8,080 nucleotides of DNA from PVC group bacterium (GTDB lineage: Bacteria; Verrucomicrobiota; Kiritimatiellia; CAIKKV01; PXCX01), in the NCBI GenBank assembly GCA_003567575.1, contig PWZG01000239.1:1-8080 (forward strand). Reading direction: 5' to 3'. A program made the translations under genes and the position numbers. Positions 1 to 6,025 of this stretch are shown here, piece by piece. Each line of letters starts with the position of its first letter. Within the stretch, counting starts at the first letter, position 1. The notes beneath the pieces are model-generated. The model made no database searches. It was not told the origin of the DNA and was given only the letters and a program-made list of their open reading frames with translations.

Positions 1-1941
1 ACGTTCCGGATCATCGAGCAGCATTTGCGCTGCGCCCTTTATATCGTCGAGACCGCAATCGTAGGGATTACACAGTCGCATTCTCAGCGCCTGTATCACG
101 GCTATGGCGCGTTGCCGTAATACGCGGTACGGTTCGTTCCCGCTTCCGGTGGCCGAATCGCTTTCTTTCAGCAGGTGCGCGGCACGTTCCGGATCGCCGG
201 CGAGACAGATCACGACGCCGGGTTCAAGCCGGCTGCGAACGACCCCCTGGTGTTCCGACAAGGTCAACGGTTGCCCGCGCAGCACGTCGACCTGTTCGCC
301 GCCGCCAATCCCGGTATCCGCGGCATGCCAGGTGACATCCGCGCGATGGCAGGTATCGATATTCGCCAGAATCAACAGACGATTTTCGTCGCCTGGATCG
401 CCGCGTAAAAGCGCCAGTGCCCTACCCTGCCCTGAATGAACCCAGCGCATGGGTACGTTACCGTAAAATGCCGGATGCAACCGCAACAGGCGATTCAAGT
501 GTGCGATGGCATCGACCTGGTTCACGGACGCGCCCCAATTCAAATCGCTGTTCCCGTGAACATCGATTTTTTCAGTGGCAAACCATTCAACCCCATTGGC
601 GAAAGCGAAAGCGCCTTGATGCGACAACAATGCTGCCAGGGCAGTCCGTAGTCGCGCCTCGGCCAGTGACTGTGCCGCCAGACGGTTATTGTCATGTGTT
701 TCCGCGAAATTAACCAGCATACCGTCTGAACTGCTGATATCGTGAGCCAACGGCGTATAGGATTCGATTTGTTCACGCGTATATTGCTGGAACAATTCGG
801 AATAGGCGCAGTTGAATCCCGCATGCTGCATCAGGGATCGCGTGACGGAGACTTTACCGCCGAGCCCTTCCAGCAAGAAAACGGTATCGGGATACTGATC
901 GCGAACTTTAGCGATGATATATTCCCATGCGTCAAACGGGATCATATATCCGGCATCACACCGGAAACCGTCGACGCCGCGCCGGCACCAGAACAACAAA
1001 ACGTTGGCCACATAACGCCACAGATCGCGGTTATCGAAGTCCAACGCCGTCAGATCTTGCCATGTCACGCCCCATGCCCCGGGCGACAGCATGCTTTGAT
1101 CCTTTTGGCGAACAACCCATTCTGGATGCCGGGCATGAATTGCCGATCCCCATCCGCAATGATTCACGGCGATATCAAGCAGTAAATATCCTTGTCGCCG
1201 ATGCACGGCATCCACCAATTCCTGGAACTGCTGCATCGGTGTCGCTGTGCGATCGAATTGGGCTAATGCCGGTTCCACCGCCAGGAAATCGGTCGTGGCA
1301 TAGGGACTGCCATAGAGACCCATTCGACCATAAACCGCGGGGACGGGAAAAATCGGCATCAACAGGAGATGCCGGCATCCAAGTTTATCGAAAATGAAAT
1401 CAAGCTGCGCGACAAGGTCACGGAACGTTCCCGAGGGTCCCAGCACCGTGGCTTGAGCGGCATCGACAATATGACGATAATCGCGTTTCCGCGTGGCGCG
1501 CGAAGGCCGGCGTTTGCCGAACTGGCGCACAAAGGCGTTGTATATACCGTTGGCGCCGACGATATGCGACGGGGAAACACTGATCGACACATTGTCGCCA
1601 TCCGGCCATTGCGGATCGGCATCCGGGCCAGGCTGATAGAAGGCTTTTGCCTCAAAATGGCCGACCTCGGAAACGGGTATCCGGACCTCGAATTCGTCCG
1701 GACCGGTCGGTATCATGGGCCAATCGTACCAGTCTCTTGCCAGCCGTGCACGATCCATCTCCACCGCGGCAATGATTTCGCCACGTGCCGTCTTCGCCGA
1801 GCCGAGATTGGTACGCAGCCAGGCCATGCCGCCGGTCAGGTTGGATGCCCGCAGTCGGAATTCGAGCGTATCGCCCCGGCAATGCACGAGACGGGTTCCG
1901 GGAGCCGGTGTTTGTTCGATAACGTGATGATGCATGTTCAT
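1..1941 (-). CDS. GH13 alpha-amylase-family glycoside hydrolase, C-terminus beyond window edge
   Basis: This frame is open for 647 codons from the ATG at 1941 to the left edge, so the protein is truncated only by the window. All four conserved GH13 regions are readable: region I LDIAVNH (D256, N260, H261), region II GVDGFRCDAGY (R327, nucleophile D329), region III FLLEGLGG (acid/base E358) and region IV NFAETHD (H416, D417). The catalytic triad D329/E358/D417 is complete. Residues about 1-125 look like an N-terminal beta-sandwich domain, the barrel spans about 145-480, and a beta domain ends near residue 582. Past 588 a helical, charged segment continues off the window, so another domain is likely. 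GH13 enzymes cleave or transfer alpha-glucosidic bonds; the exact specificity (amylase, debranching, transferase) cannot be read here. There is no signal peptide, so it is probably cytoplasmic and acts on glycogen or maltodextrins. It lies 28 bases after the aldo/keto reductase. An in-frame TGA directly precedes the ATG at 1941. The in-frame ATG at 1935 has a better placed GGTGA and may be the true start. Confidence 0.9.
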   Translation of the reverse strand, partial: MNMHHHVIEQTPAPGTRLVHCRGDTLEFRLRASNLTGGMAWLRTNLGSAKTARGEIIAAVEMDRARLARDWYDWPMIPTGPDEFEVRIPVSEVGHFEAKAFYQPGPDADPQWPDGDNVSISVSPSHIVGANGIYNAFVRQFGKRRPSRATRKRDYRHIVDAAQATVLGPSGTFRDLVAQLDFIFDKLGCRHLLLMPIFPVPAVYGRMGLYGSPYATTDFLAVEPALAQFDRTATPMQQFQELVDAVHRRQGYLLLDIAVNHCGWGSAIHARHPEWVVRQKDQSMLSPGAWGVTWQDLTALDFDNRDLWRYVANVLLFWCRRGVDGFRCDAGYMIPFDAWEYIIAKVRDQYPDTVFLLEGLGGKVSVTRSLMQHAGFNCAYSELFQQYTREQIESYTPLAHDISSSDGMLVNFAETHDNNRLAAQSLAEARLRTALAALLSHQGAFAFANGVEWFATEKIDVHGNSDLNWGASVNQVDAIAHLNRLLRLHPAFYGNVPMRWVHSGQGRALALLRGDPGDENRLLILANIDTCHRADVTWHAADTGIGGGEQVDVLRGQPLTLSEHQGVVRSRLEPGVVICLAGDPERAAHLLKESDSATGSGNEPYRVLRQRAIAVIQALRMRLCNPYDCGLDDIKGAAQMLLDDPER

Positions 1942-1946
1942 TCACC
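1942..1946 (-). promoter_or_regulatory. Candidate Shine-Dalgarno GGTGA for the GH13 gene, favouring the start at 1935
   Basis: On the minus strand GGTGA matches the 3' part of the AGGAGGTGA ribosome-binding consensus. It touches the ATG at 1941, which is too close for use, but sits 6 bases before the in-frame ATG at 1935. This suggests the protein begins at Met3 of the longer reading. The match is short, so the choice is tentative. Confidence 0.35.
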
Positions 1947-1969
1947 AAGAGATTCTATCCGCACCACCC

Positions 1970-2965
1970 TCAACGAGCCCGCGATTCGCTCTGCCACATA
2001 TCGAGACTCGGACCAAGCCGGGCTTTCAAGGGTTCCGATAATTCGGATAATTGCTGTATCCATTGCGTATCCGACGGTGGTCGCGAGGTGGCGGCGACGT
2101 TTTCAGCGACTTGTTGAGCATTACGGCCCCCCACCAGCACGGACGTCACGGCAGGTTGCGCCAACAACCATTGTAACGCCAGTTCCAACGGTTTACGGTC
2201 CACCGCTTGCGCTGTTCGCGCCAACGCATCCATGGCATCCTGGGTTTCCTTTTCAGCGCCTGGATCCGAATGCCGGGCATGGGAACGGCGACATGAAAAA
2301 TGTCGTGTTCGCGCCCGATCGGGCGGAACATCATCCAGACACCGGAATTTTCCCGTCAACAATCCCTGCATGATGGGCGAGTAACACAGCAACGAAATAT
2401 TTTCGCTCACGCAATAGGGTTGCAATCCATATTCAACCGCACGAAACAACAGGTTATAGGCGACCTGATCGGAGACAGGATGAAATCCGATCGCCGCCAG
2501 TTCGCATAAACCCTTTACATCGAAATTCGATACGGCGACAGCGCGGATTTTACCTTCATCACGCAACGCTTCCAGCGCGGCCCAGGTTTCCTCCATCGGT
2601 ACCGCGGGGTTGGGCCAGTGAAGTTGATAGACATCGATGTAATCGGTGCGCAGGCGACGCAAACTGTTTTCGCACGCCGTCCGCAAGTCAGCCGGGGCAA
2701 AGTGCGAGGGCGACACCTTGGTCGCCAGGATGATGCGGTCACGGACGCCGCTCAGGGCGCGCCCGATAAGTTGTTCCGAATATCCTTTACCGTAACCTTC
2801 GGCGGTATCGAACAGTGTAATCCCCTCGTCATACGCGGCTTGCAATGCGGCCAGTGAATCATTTTCATCTTGCGGCCCCCAATTGAATCCGCCGACGATG
2901 GCCCAACAGCCCATGCCCACCACGGATACGGAAATACCGGTCTTTCCCAGTCTTCTCTTTTCCAT
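1970..2965 (-). CDS. Aldo/keto reductase, 331 residues
   Basis: This is a full-length member of the aldo/keto reductase superfamily: (beta/alpha)8-barrel, NADPH-dependent enzymes that reduce aldehydes, ketones or sugars in the cytoplasm. The N-terminus RRLGKTGISVSVVGMGCW is typical of the family. The catalytic tetrad is intact: D53 and Y58 in FDTAEGYG, K83 in ATKVSP and H116 in YQLHWPNP. The C-terminal SVLVGGRNAQQVAEN (about residues 276-290) is the usual cofactor phosphate-binding region. An arginine- and histidine-rich loop near 231-247 is typical of one bacterial branch, but I cannot assign a substrate. The start is well supported by AAGGAG at 2977-2972, 6 bases before the ATG. The gene follows gpmI by 48 bases and precedes the GH13 gene by 28, so co-transcription is likely. 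A role in sugar or aldehyde metabolism is inferred only from context. Confidence 0.93.
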   Translation of the reverse strand: MEKRRLGKTGISVSVVGMGCWAIVGGFNWGPQDENDSLAALQAAYDEGITLFDTAEGYGKGYSEQLIGRALSGVRDRIILATKVSPSHFAPADLRTACENSLRRLRTDYIDVYQLHWPNPAVPMEETWAALEALRDEGKIRAVAVSNFDVKGLCELAAIGFHPVSDQVAYNLLFRAVEYGLQPYCVSENISLLCYSPIMQGLLTGKFRCLDDVPPDRARTRHFSCRRSHARHSDPGAEKETQDAMDALARTAQAVDRKPLELALQWLLAQPAVTSVLVGGRNAQQVAENVAATSRPPSDTQWIQQLSELSEPLKARLGPSLDMWQSESRAR

Positions 2966-3013
2966 TGTCGTCTCCTTGCGAATGGCTGTTCCTGATTCAT
3001 CGAGAATTCGTGA

Positions 3014-4675
3014 TCAAACCCTTACCACGATCGACGGGTCATAATCCGCTGGCGGTTCGTACCCCATCAGGGTCAAACACGTGGCGGCCAGCGAGCTGAT
3101 GCCCATCCGTTCGGACCCGCCGGCCAGACGCCAGGCGCCGGGATCGGCAGGGGCATAGATGACGGCCGGCACCGGATTCAGCGAGTGACTGGTCTTGGCC
3201 TTGACGCGACCGGTATCAGGATCGATTTTTGGTTTGCCGTCCTTGTCACGTTCCACCATATCATCGGCATTCCCGTGGTCCGCCGAAACCACCAGAATAG
3301 CGCCGCTACGCCGCACGGCATCCATCACGCGGCCGAGACACAAGTCGACGCAGCTCACCGCGATTTCGGCGGCCTGATAATTTCCGGTATGCCCCACCAT
3401 GTCCCCATTGGGATAGTTCAACCGGATAAACGGATACTTATTATCACCTATGGCAGCCGTCACCGTATCGGTTATTTCCGCGGCTTTCATCCATGGACGC
3501 TGCTCGTAGGGAATCCGATCCGATGGTATTTCAAGATAGGTTTCCAGTTGTTCGTCGTATTTACCCGACCGGTTGCCGTTAAAGAAATAGGTTACATGAC
3601 CGAACTTCTGCGTTTCGCTGACCGCAAGCTGAGCAACGCCGGTGCGGGCGAGATATTCGCCAAGGGTCCGATCAATGCTCGGCGGCGCCACGAGGAAGCG
3701 CGATGGAATTTTTAGGTCGCCGTCATATTGCATCATCCCGGCGAAACAGACGTCCGGTCTCGGGCCGCGATCGAATTGATCAAAATCTTCCTCCTCGAAT
3801 GCGCGGGATATTTCAATGGCGCGGTCGCCGCGGAAATTAAAGAAAACAACGCTGTCGCCATCGCGTATGGGTCCCAGCGGCTGATTATCGCGATCGATCA
3901 CAAACGCTTGCAAATCCTGGTCCAGGACACCCGGTGTTTCGCGGCGCAACGTATTAATCGCATCAGTCGCTGACGCAAAATGACGGCCTTCGGCCCGCAC
4001 GTGCGTCGACCAGCCGCGCTGCACCATATCCCAGTTCGCATTATAGCGGTCCATGGTTATATACATGCGACCGCCGCCCGAGGCGATGGCGGCATCGAAT
4101 GCGCCGTTCGCGTTGATTTCGTCCAAATACCGTTCAAACGGTTCGACATATTCCAAGGCCGATGTCTCGCCGACATCGCGTCCGTCGAGCAGAATATGGA
4201 TGCGAACGGTTTTAATGCCGTCCGCCTTGGCGCGTTGCAGCATGGCTTTAAGATGATCGATATGACTGTGTACATAGCCATCGGAAAAAAGCCCGATAAA
4301 ATGCAGGGTTCCATCGTTTTTCAGGCATTGTTCCTTGACCTCGCGCCAAGCTTCGCCGCGAAACATGTCGCCGGAGGCGATGGATTGGTTCACCATTTTT
4401 GCGCCCTGAGCGTAAACCCGTCCGCAACCGATGGCGTTGTGTCCGACCTCGCTGTTTCCCATTTCGTCATCGCTCGGCAAACCGACGGCTGTACCGTGAG
4501 CTTGTAACGTTGTCGACAATGCATGATCAAGCAACCAGTCAAGATGCGGGGTATGCGCCGAACGAACGGCATCGCCATCGGGCAGCGAACCGGTTCCAAT
4601 ACCGTCCATAATCAGTAACACTACCGGTCCGGCGGGCGCCGAATAGGGTTTCTTTTTCAGTTCAAGCGTAGTCAT
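3014..4675 (-). CDS. gpmI: 2,3-bisphosphoglycerate-independent phosphoglycerate mutase, plant-like long form
   Basis: This cytoplasmic enzyme interconverts 3- and 2-phosphoglycerate in glycolysis and gluconeogenesis, through a phosphoserine and two metal ions (usually manganese). It belongs to the alkaline phosphatase superfamily. Visible landmarks are D24 in LIMDGIG, the catalytic S75 in DEMGNSEVGHN, H136 in SDGYVHSH, LLDGRDVGE near 162-170, SGGGRMYITMDRYNANWD, D425 and H429 in NGDMVGHTG, D466 and H467 in ADHGNADDM, and H497 in KTSHSLNPVP. At 553 residues it is longer than the roughly 510-residue enzyme of E. coli or Bacillus. Motifs such as AHGTAVGLPSDDEMGNSEVGHN, split here by memory of the family, and NGNRSGKYDEQLE resemble the plant and trypanosomatid form. 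AAAGGAG lies at 4695-4689, 13 bases before the ATG, which is a longish spacing; no standard start codon lies between them and an in-frame TAA lies just upstream. It is the first gene after a 159-base gap containing repeats and leads the unit gpmI, aldo/keto reductase, GH13. Confidence 0.97.
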   Translation of the reverse strand: MTTLELKKKPYSAPAGPVVLLIMDGIGTGSLPDGDAVRSAHTPHLDWLLDHALSTTLQAHGTAVGLPSDDEMGNSEVGHNAIGCGRVYAQGAKMVNQSIASGDMFRGEAWREVKEQCLKNDGTLHFIGLFSDGYVHSHIDHLKAMLQRAKADGIKTVRIHILLDGRDVGETSALEYVEPFERYLDEINANGAFDAAIASGGGRMYITMDRYNANWDMVQRGWSTHVRAEGRHFASATDAINTLRRETPGVLDQDLQAFVIDRDNQPLGPIRDGDSVVFFNFRGDRAIEISRAFEEEDFDQFDRGPRPDVCFAGMMQYDGDLKIPSRFLVAPPSIDRTLGEYLARTGVAQLAVSETQKFGHVTYFFNGNRSGKYDEQLETYLEIPSDRIPYEQRPWMKAAEITDTVTAAIGDNKYPFIRLNYPNGDMVGHTGNYQAAEIAVSCVDLCLGRVMDAVRRSGAILVVSADHGNADDMVERDKDGKPKIDPDTGRVKAKTSHSLNPVPAVIYAPADPGAWRLAGGSERMGISSLAATCLTLMGYEPPADYDPSIVVRV

Positions 4676-4696
4676 AAAAATTAATTTTCTCCTTTG

Positions 4697-4707
4697 TTAA
4701 ACGGTTA
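4697..4707. promoter_or_regulatory. Palindrome copy 1 upstream of gpmI (imperfect TAAACGGTTTA-like)
   Basis: The bases TTAAACGGTT at 4697-4706 are repeated exactly at 4779-4788. Here the right half-site reads GTTAC rather than GTTTA, so symmetry is imperfect. The site touches the upstream edge of the gpmI ribosome-binding site (4695-4689), a position where a bound repressor could block expression. A regulatory role is inferred only from the repeat and its place. Confidence 0.3.
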
Positions 4708-4738
4708 CGCTTAATTTACTTGCCATATTCTTATTTCC

Positions 4739-4773
4739 GTCAACCGTGAACCTTGAACTGTGAACCGTGAACG
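4739..4773. repeat. Five tandem heptamers, consensus GTGAACC
   Basis: Five back-to-back 7-base units occupy 4739-4745, 4746-4752, 4753-4759, 4760-4766 and 4767-4773. Units 2 and 4 are GTGAACC. Unit 1 has C for G at its third base, unit 3 starts with T and ends with T, and unit 5 ends with G. On the other strand the unit reads GGTTCAC. The array lies wholly in the gap between the amidase and gpmI. Seven bases do not preserve a reading frame, which fits noncoding DNA. Similar short GAAC-rich heptamer tracts occur in various bacterial genomes, usually without known function; that comparison is from memory. Confidence 0.85.
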
Positions 4774-4779
4774 CTTACT

Positions 4780-4790
4780 TAAACGGTTTA
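4780..4790. promoter_or_regulatory. Palindrome copy 2, TAAACGGTTTA
   Basis: TAAAC, a central G, and GTTTA form a perfect 11-base palindrome. It shares TTAAACGGTT with the copy at 4697-4706, 82 bases away, and the heptamer array lies between the two. The pair could bind one dimeric regulator at two sites. The central bases and A/T-rich arms are reminiscent of LacI-family operators, but the odd-length centre is not typical, so no family is assigned. Confidence 0.35.
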
Positions 4791-4834
4791 CATCTTGCTT
4801 CGCCATGCGTCGCCGGATGATGTGAACGGCGCGA

Positions 4835-5833
4835 TTACTGGATACGTCCGGCAAAGTTGCGAATTGCGCGCGCAATCGCTTCCGCCAATTGGTCGCGGTA
4901 TTGGGCTTGCAAAAACCTCTCTTCTTCGTGGGGATTACTGACAAATCCGCATTCCACCAGGGCCGCCGGACTCCGGATTCCTTTTAACACGGCGAATCGC
5001 GCCCGTTTAAGACCGCGATCCGGTGTCCCTGCGACGGCAAGCAGTTCTTTTTGCAACAAATATCCCAACAACGTGTTGGCGGCATCAAAACTGTTGCCGG
5101 AAACGGTCTCGCCGGCAACGCCGTTCATATCGTTTCGAGACGTCGGCGGATATCCCGACGCCGGCAGCACAAACGTTTCAACGCCGGAAACCATCGTGTT
5201 TTGGACGGAGTTGATGTGAATACTGACAAAAAGATCGGCGCCCAGTGCATTGGCAAGTTCAACACGTTCCTCAAGACCCAAGTAGTAATCGTCTTCCCGT
5301 GTGAGATGAACCGTGAACGGCTGTGATTGCAGTTTCGCACGCACGCGCCGCGCAATATCAAGCACAACACGTTTTTCCTCGACATTACGGGCGCCGACGG
5401 CGCCCAAATCGGCGCCGCCATGGCCGGGATCGATCACGATCACTCTTGTCGGCCGGTCGGGCAACACACGAGACGGACGCAGCAGGGCGTCAATCGTAGT
5501 ATCGACATCGGCCGCATCGATCCGCCATCGATCACGCGGCCCGCCAACGGGTCCGTTCAGATAAACCAAGGTTCCGTTATAGGTCAACCGGCGACTGTTG
5601 GCCTCGAAAACAAGGCTTGAATACGCACTGCTGCAAACGAACTGATCGGCCGTAACATTGACGTGGGGGAATCCGTAAAATCCGGCAACATCTCGCAAGG
5701 GACGCCGGCCATCGGCTTGCGGCGCCTGGGGCGAGGCGCCCGCGATCACTGCCAGCGGAAATACTGTCATGATACATGCCACCGCGGCCGTGGCCGCGAA
5801 TAGATTTTTTTTTGGTAGCCGAAACGCAATCAT
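4835..5833 (-). CDS. Secreted N-acetylmuramoyl-L-alanine amidase (Amidase_3 type)
   Basis: This zinc enzyme cleaves the bond between N-acetylmuramic acid and L-alanine in peptidoglycan, as in cell separation or wall turnover. The 332-residue protein starts with a basic stretch and a hydrophobic core (about residues 10-32), a Sec signal peptide probably cut near the AGA at 31-33. Residues about 45-120 form a separate N-terminal domain with short beta-strand patterns such as RRLTYNGTLVYLNG, resembling stalk or copper-amine-oxidase-N-like domains that may bind the wall. The catalytic domain spans about 130-330. Its zinc ligands are H138 in DPGHGG, E152 or E153 in NVEEKR and H206 in SIHINS, with catalytic E294 in ALVECGFVSNP. 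The family is AmiA/AmiB/AmiC or CwlD-like. The ATG at 5833 is the only good start, because an in-frame TAA lies a few codons upstream, but no Shine-Dalgarno is visible. It is the first gene of the minus-strand block, behind the promoter at 5906-5934. Confidence 0.94.
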   Translation of the reverse strand: MIAFRLPKKNLFAATAAVACIMTVFPLAVIAGASPQAPQADGRRPLRDVAGFYGFPHVNVTADQFVCSSAYSSLVFEANSRRLTYNGTLVYLNGPVGGPRDRWRIDAADVDTTIDALLRPSRVLPDRPTRVIVIDPGHGGADLGAVGARNVEEKRVVLDIARRVRAKLQSQPFTVHLTREDDYYLGLEERVELANALGADLFVSIHINSVQNTMVSGVETFVLPASGYPPTSRNDMNGVAGETVSGNSFDAANTLLGYLLQKELLAVAGTPDRGLKRARFAVLKGIRSPAALVECGFVSNPHEEERFLQAQYRDQLAEAIARAIRNFAGRIQ

Positions 5834-5905
5834 TATGCTATTTTAAATGGAAACAAATGCATTGGAAACGTCTGATAAGCTGTACTTTCGTCATATCGGA
5901 CGCGC

Positions 5906-5934
5906 ATTGTAGCCGGATTAAGGCTAGATGTAAA
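5906..5934 (-). promoter_or_regulatory. Sigma70-like promoter for the amidase gene
   Basis: On the minus strand TTTACA (5934-5929) and TACAAT (5911-5906) are separated by exactly 17 bases, close to the TTGACA/TATAAT consensus. Transcription would begin near 5899, giving a leader of about 66 bases before the amidase ATG at 5833. It lies in the divergent intergenic region and points towards the minus-strand block. Confidence 0.6.
5910..5926. promoter_or_regulatory. Inverted repeat TAGCC-7-GGCTA inside the promoter spacer
   Basis: Two perfect 5-base arms (5910-5914 and 5922-5926) flank a 7-base loop. The element lies between the -35 and -10 boxes of the amidase promoter and touches the -10 box, the usual place for a repressor or spacer-twisting activator site. 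The arms are short, so chance is possible. Confidence 0.3.
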
Positions 5935-5979
5935 GAAAAAGCGCACCGGCCATGGAGTCCGCGTGCTGCGCCAATGCAA

Positions 5980-5988
5980 TGATTATAC
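5980..5988 (+). promoter_or_regulatory. Possible extended -10 promoter (TGATTATAC) for the TPR gene
   Basis: TG, one base, then TTATAC resembles an extended -10 element. No good -35 box is seen at the matching distance. Transcription would start near 5994, leaving about 30 bases before the ATG at 6026 and placing the upstream GTG at 5963 outside the message. Weak evidence. Confidence 0.25.
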
Positions 5989-6025
5989 GCCAACCGGGCA
6001 AACCCAATCAAAGGATGAACGCAAG

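Noticed and set aside
1369..2373. Long plus-strand open frame of 334 codons
   Set aside because: It runs antisense through the GH13 start and the aldo/keto reductase, both of which have intact catalytic motifs; its translation shows no recognisable domain.
3185..4507. Several plus-strand open frames opposite gpmI
   Set aside because: They lie wholly inside a full-length, motif-complete gpmI on the minus strand and show no family features.
5307..5319. Exact 13-base match to part of the heptamer array inside the amidase gene
   Set aside because: It encodes the conserved stretch FTVHL before TRED of the amidase, and is a single unit pair rather than an array, so coincidence is likeliest.
5765..5785. 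Possible lipoprotein cysteine (AVAC, C20) in the amidase signal sequence
   Set aside because: The cysteine sits in the middle of the hydrophobic core, with alanine instead of leucine at -3; a normal Sec signal cut further on fits better.
5963..6025. GTG start at 5963 adding 21 residues to the TPR protein
   Set aside because: The added residues look uncharacteristic, and the ATG at 6026 has an AAAGGA ribosome-binding site; a possible -10 box at 5983-5988 also falls within the extension.
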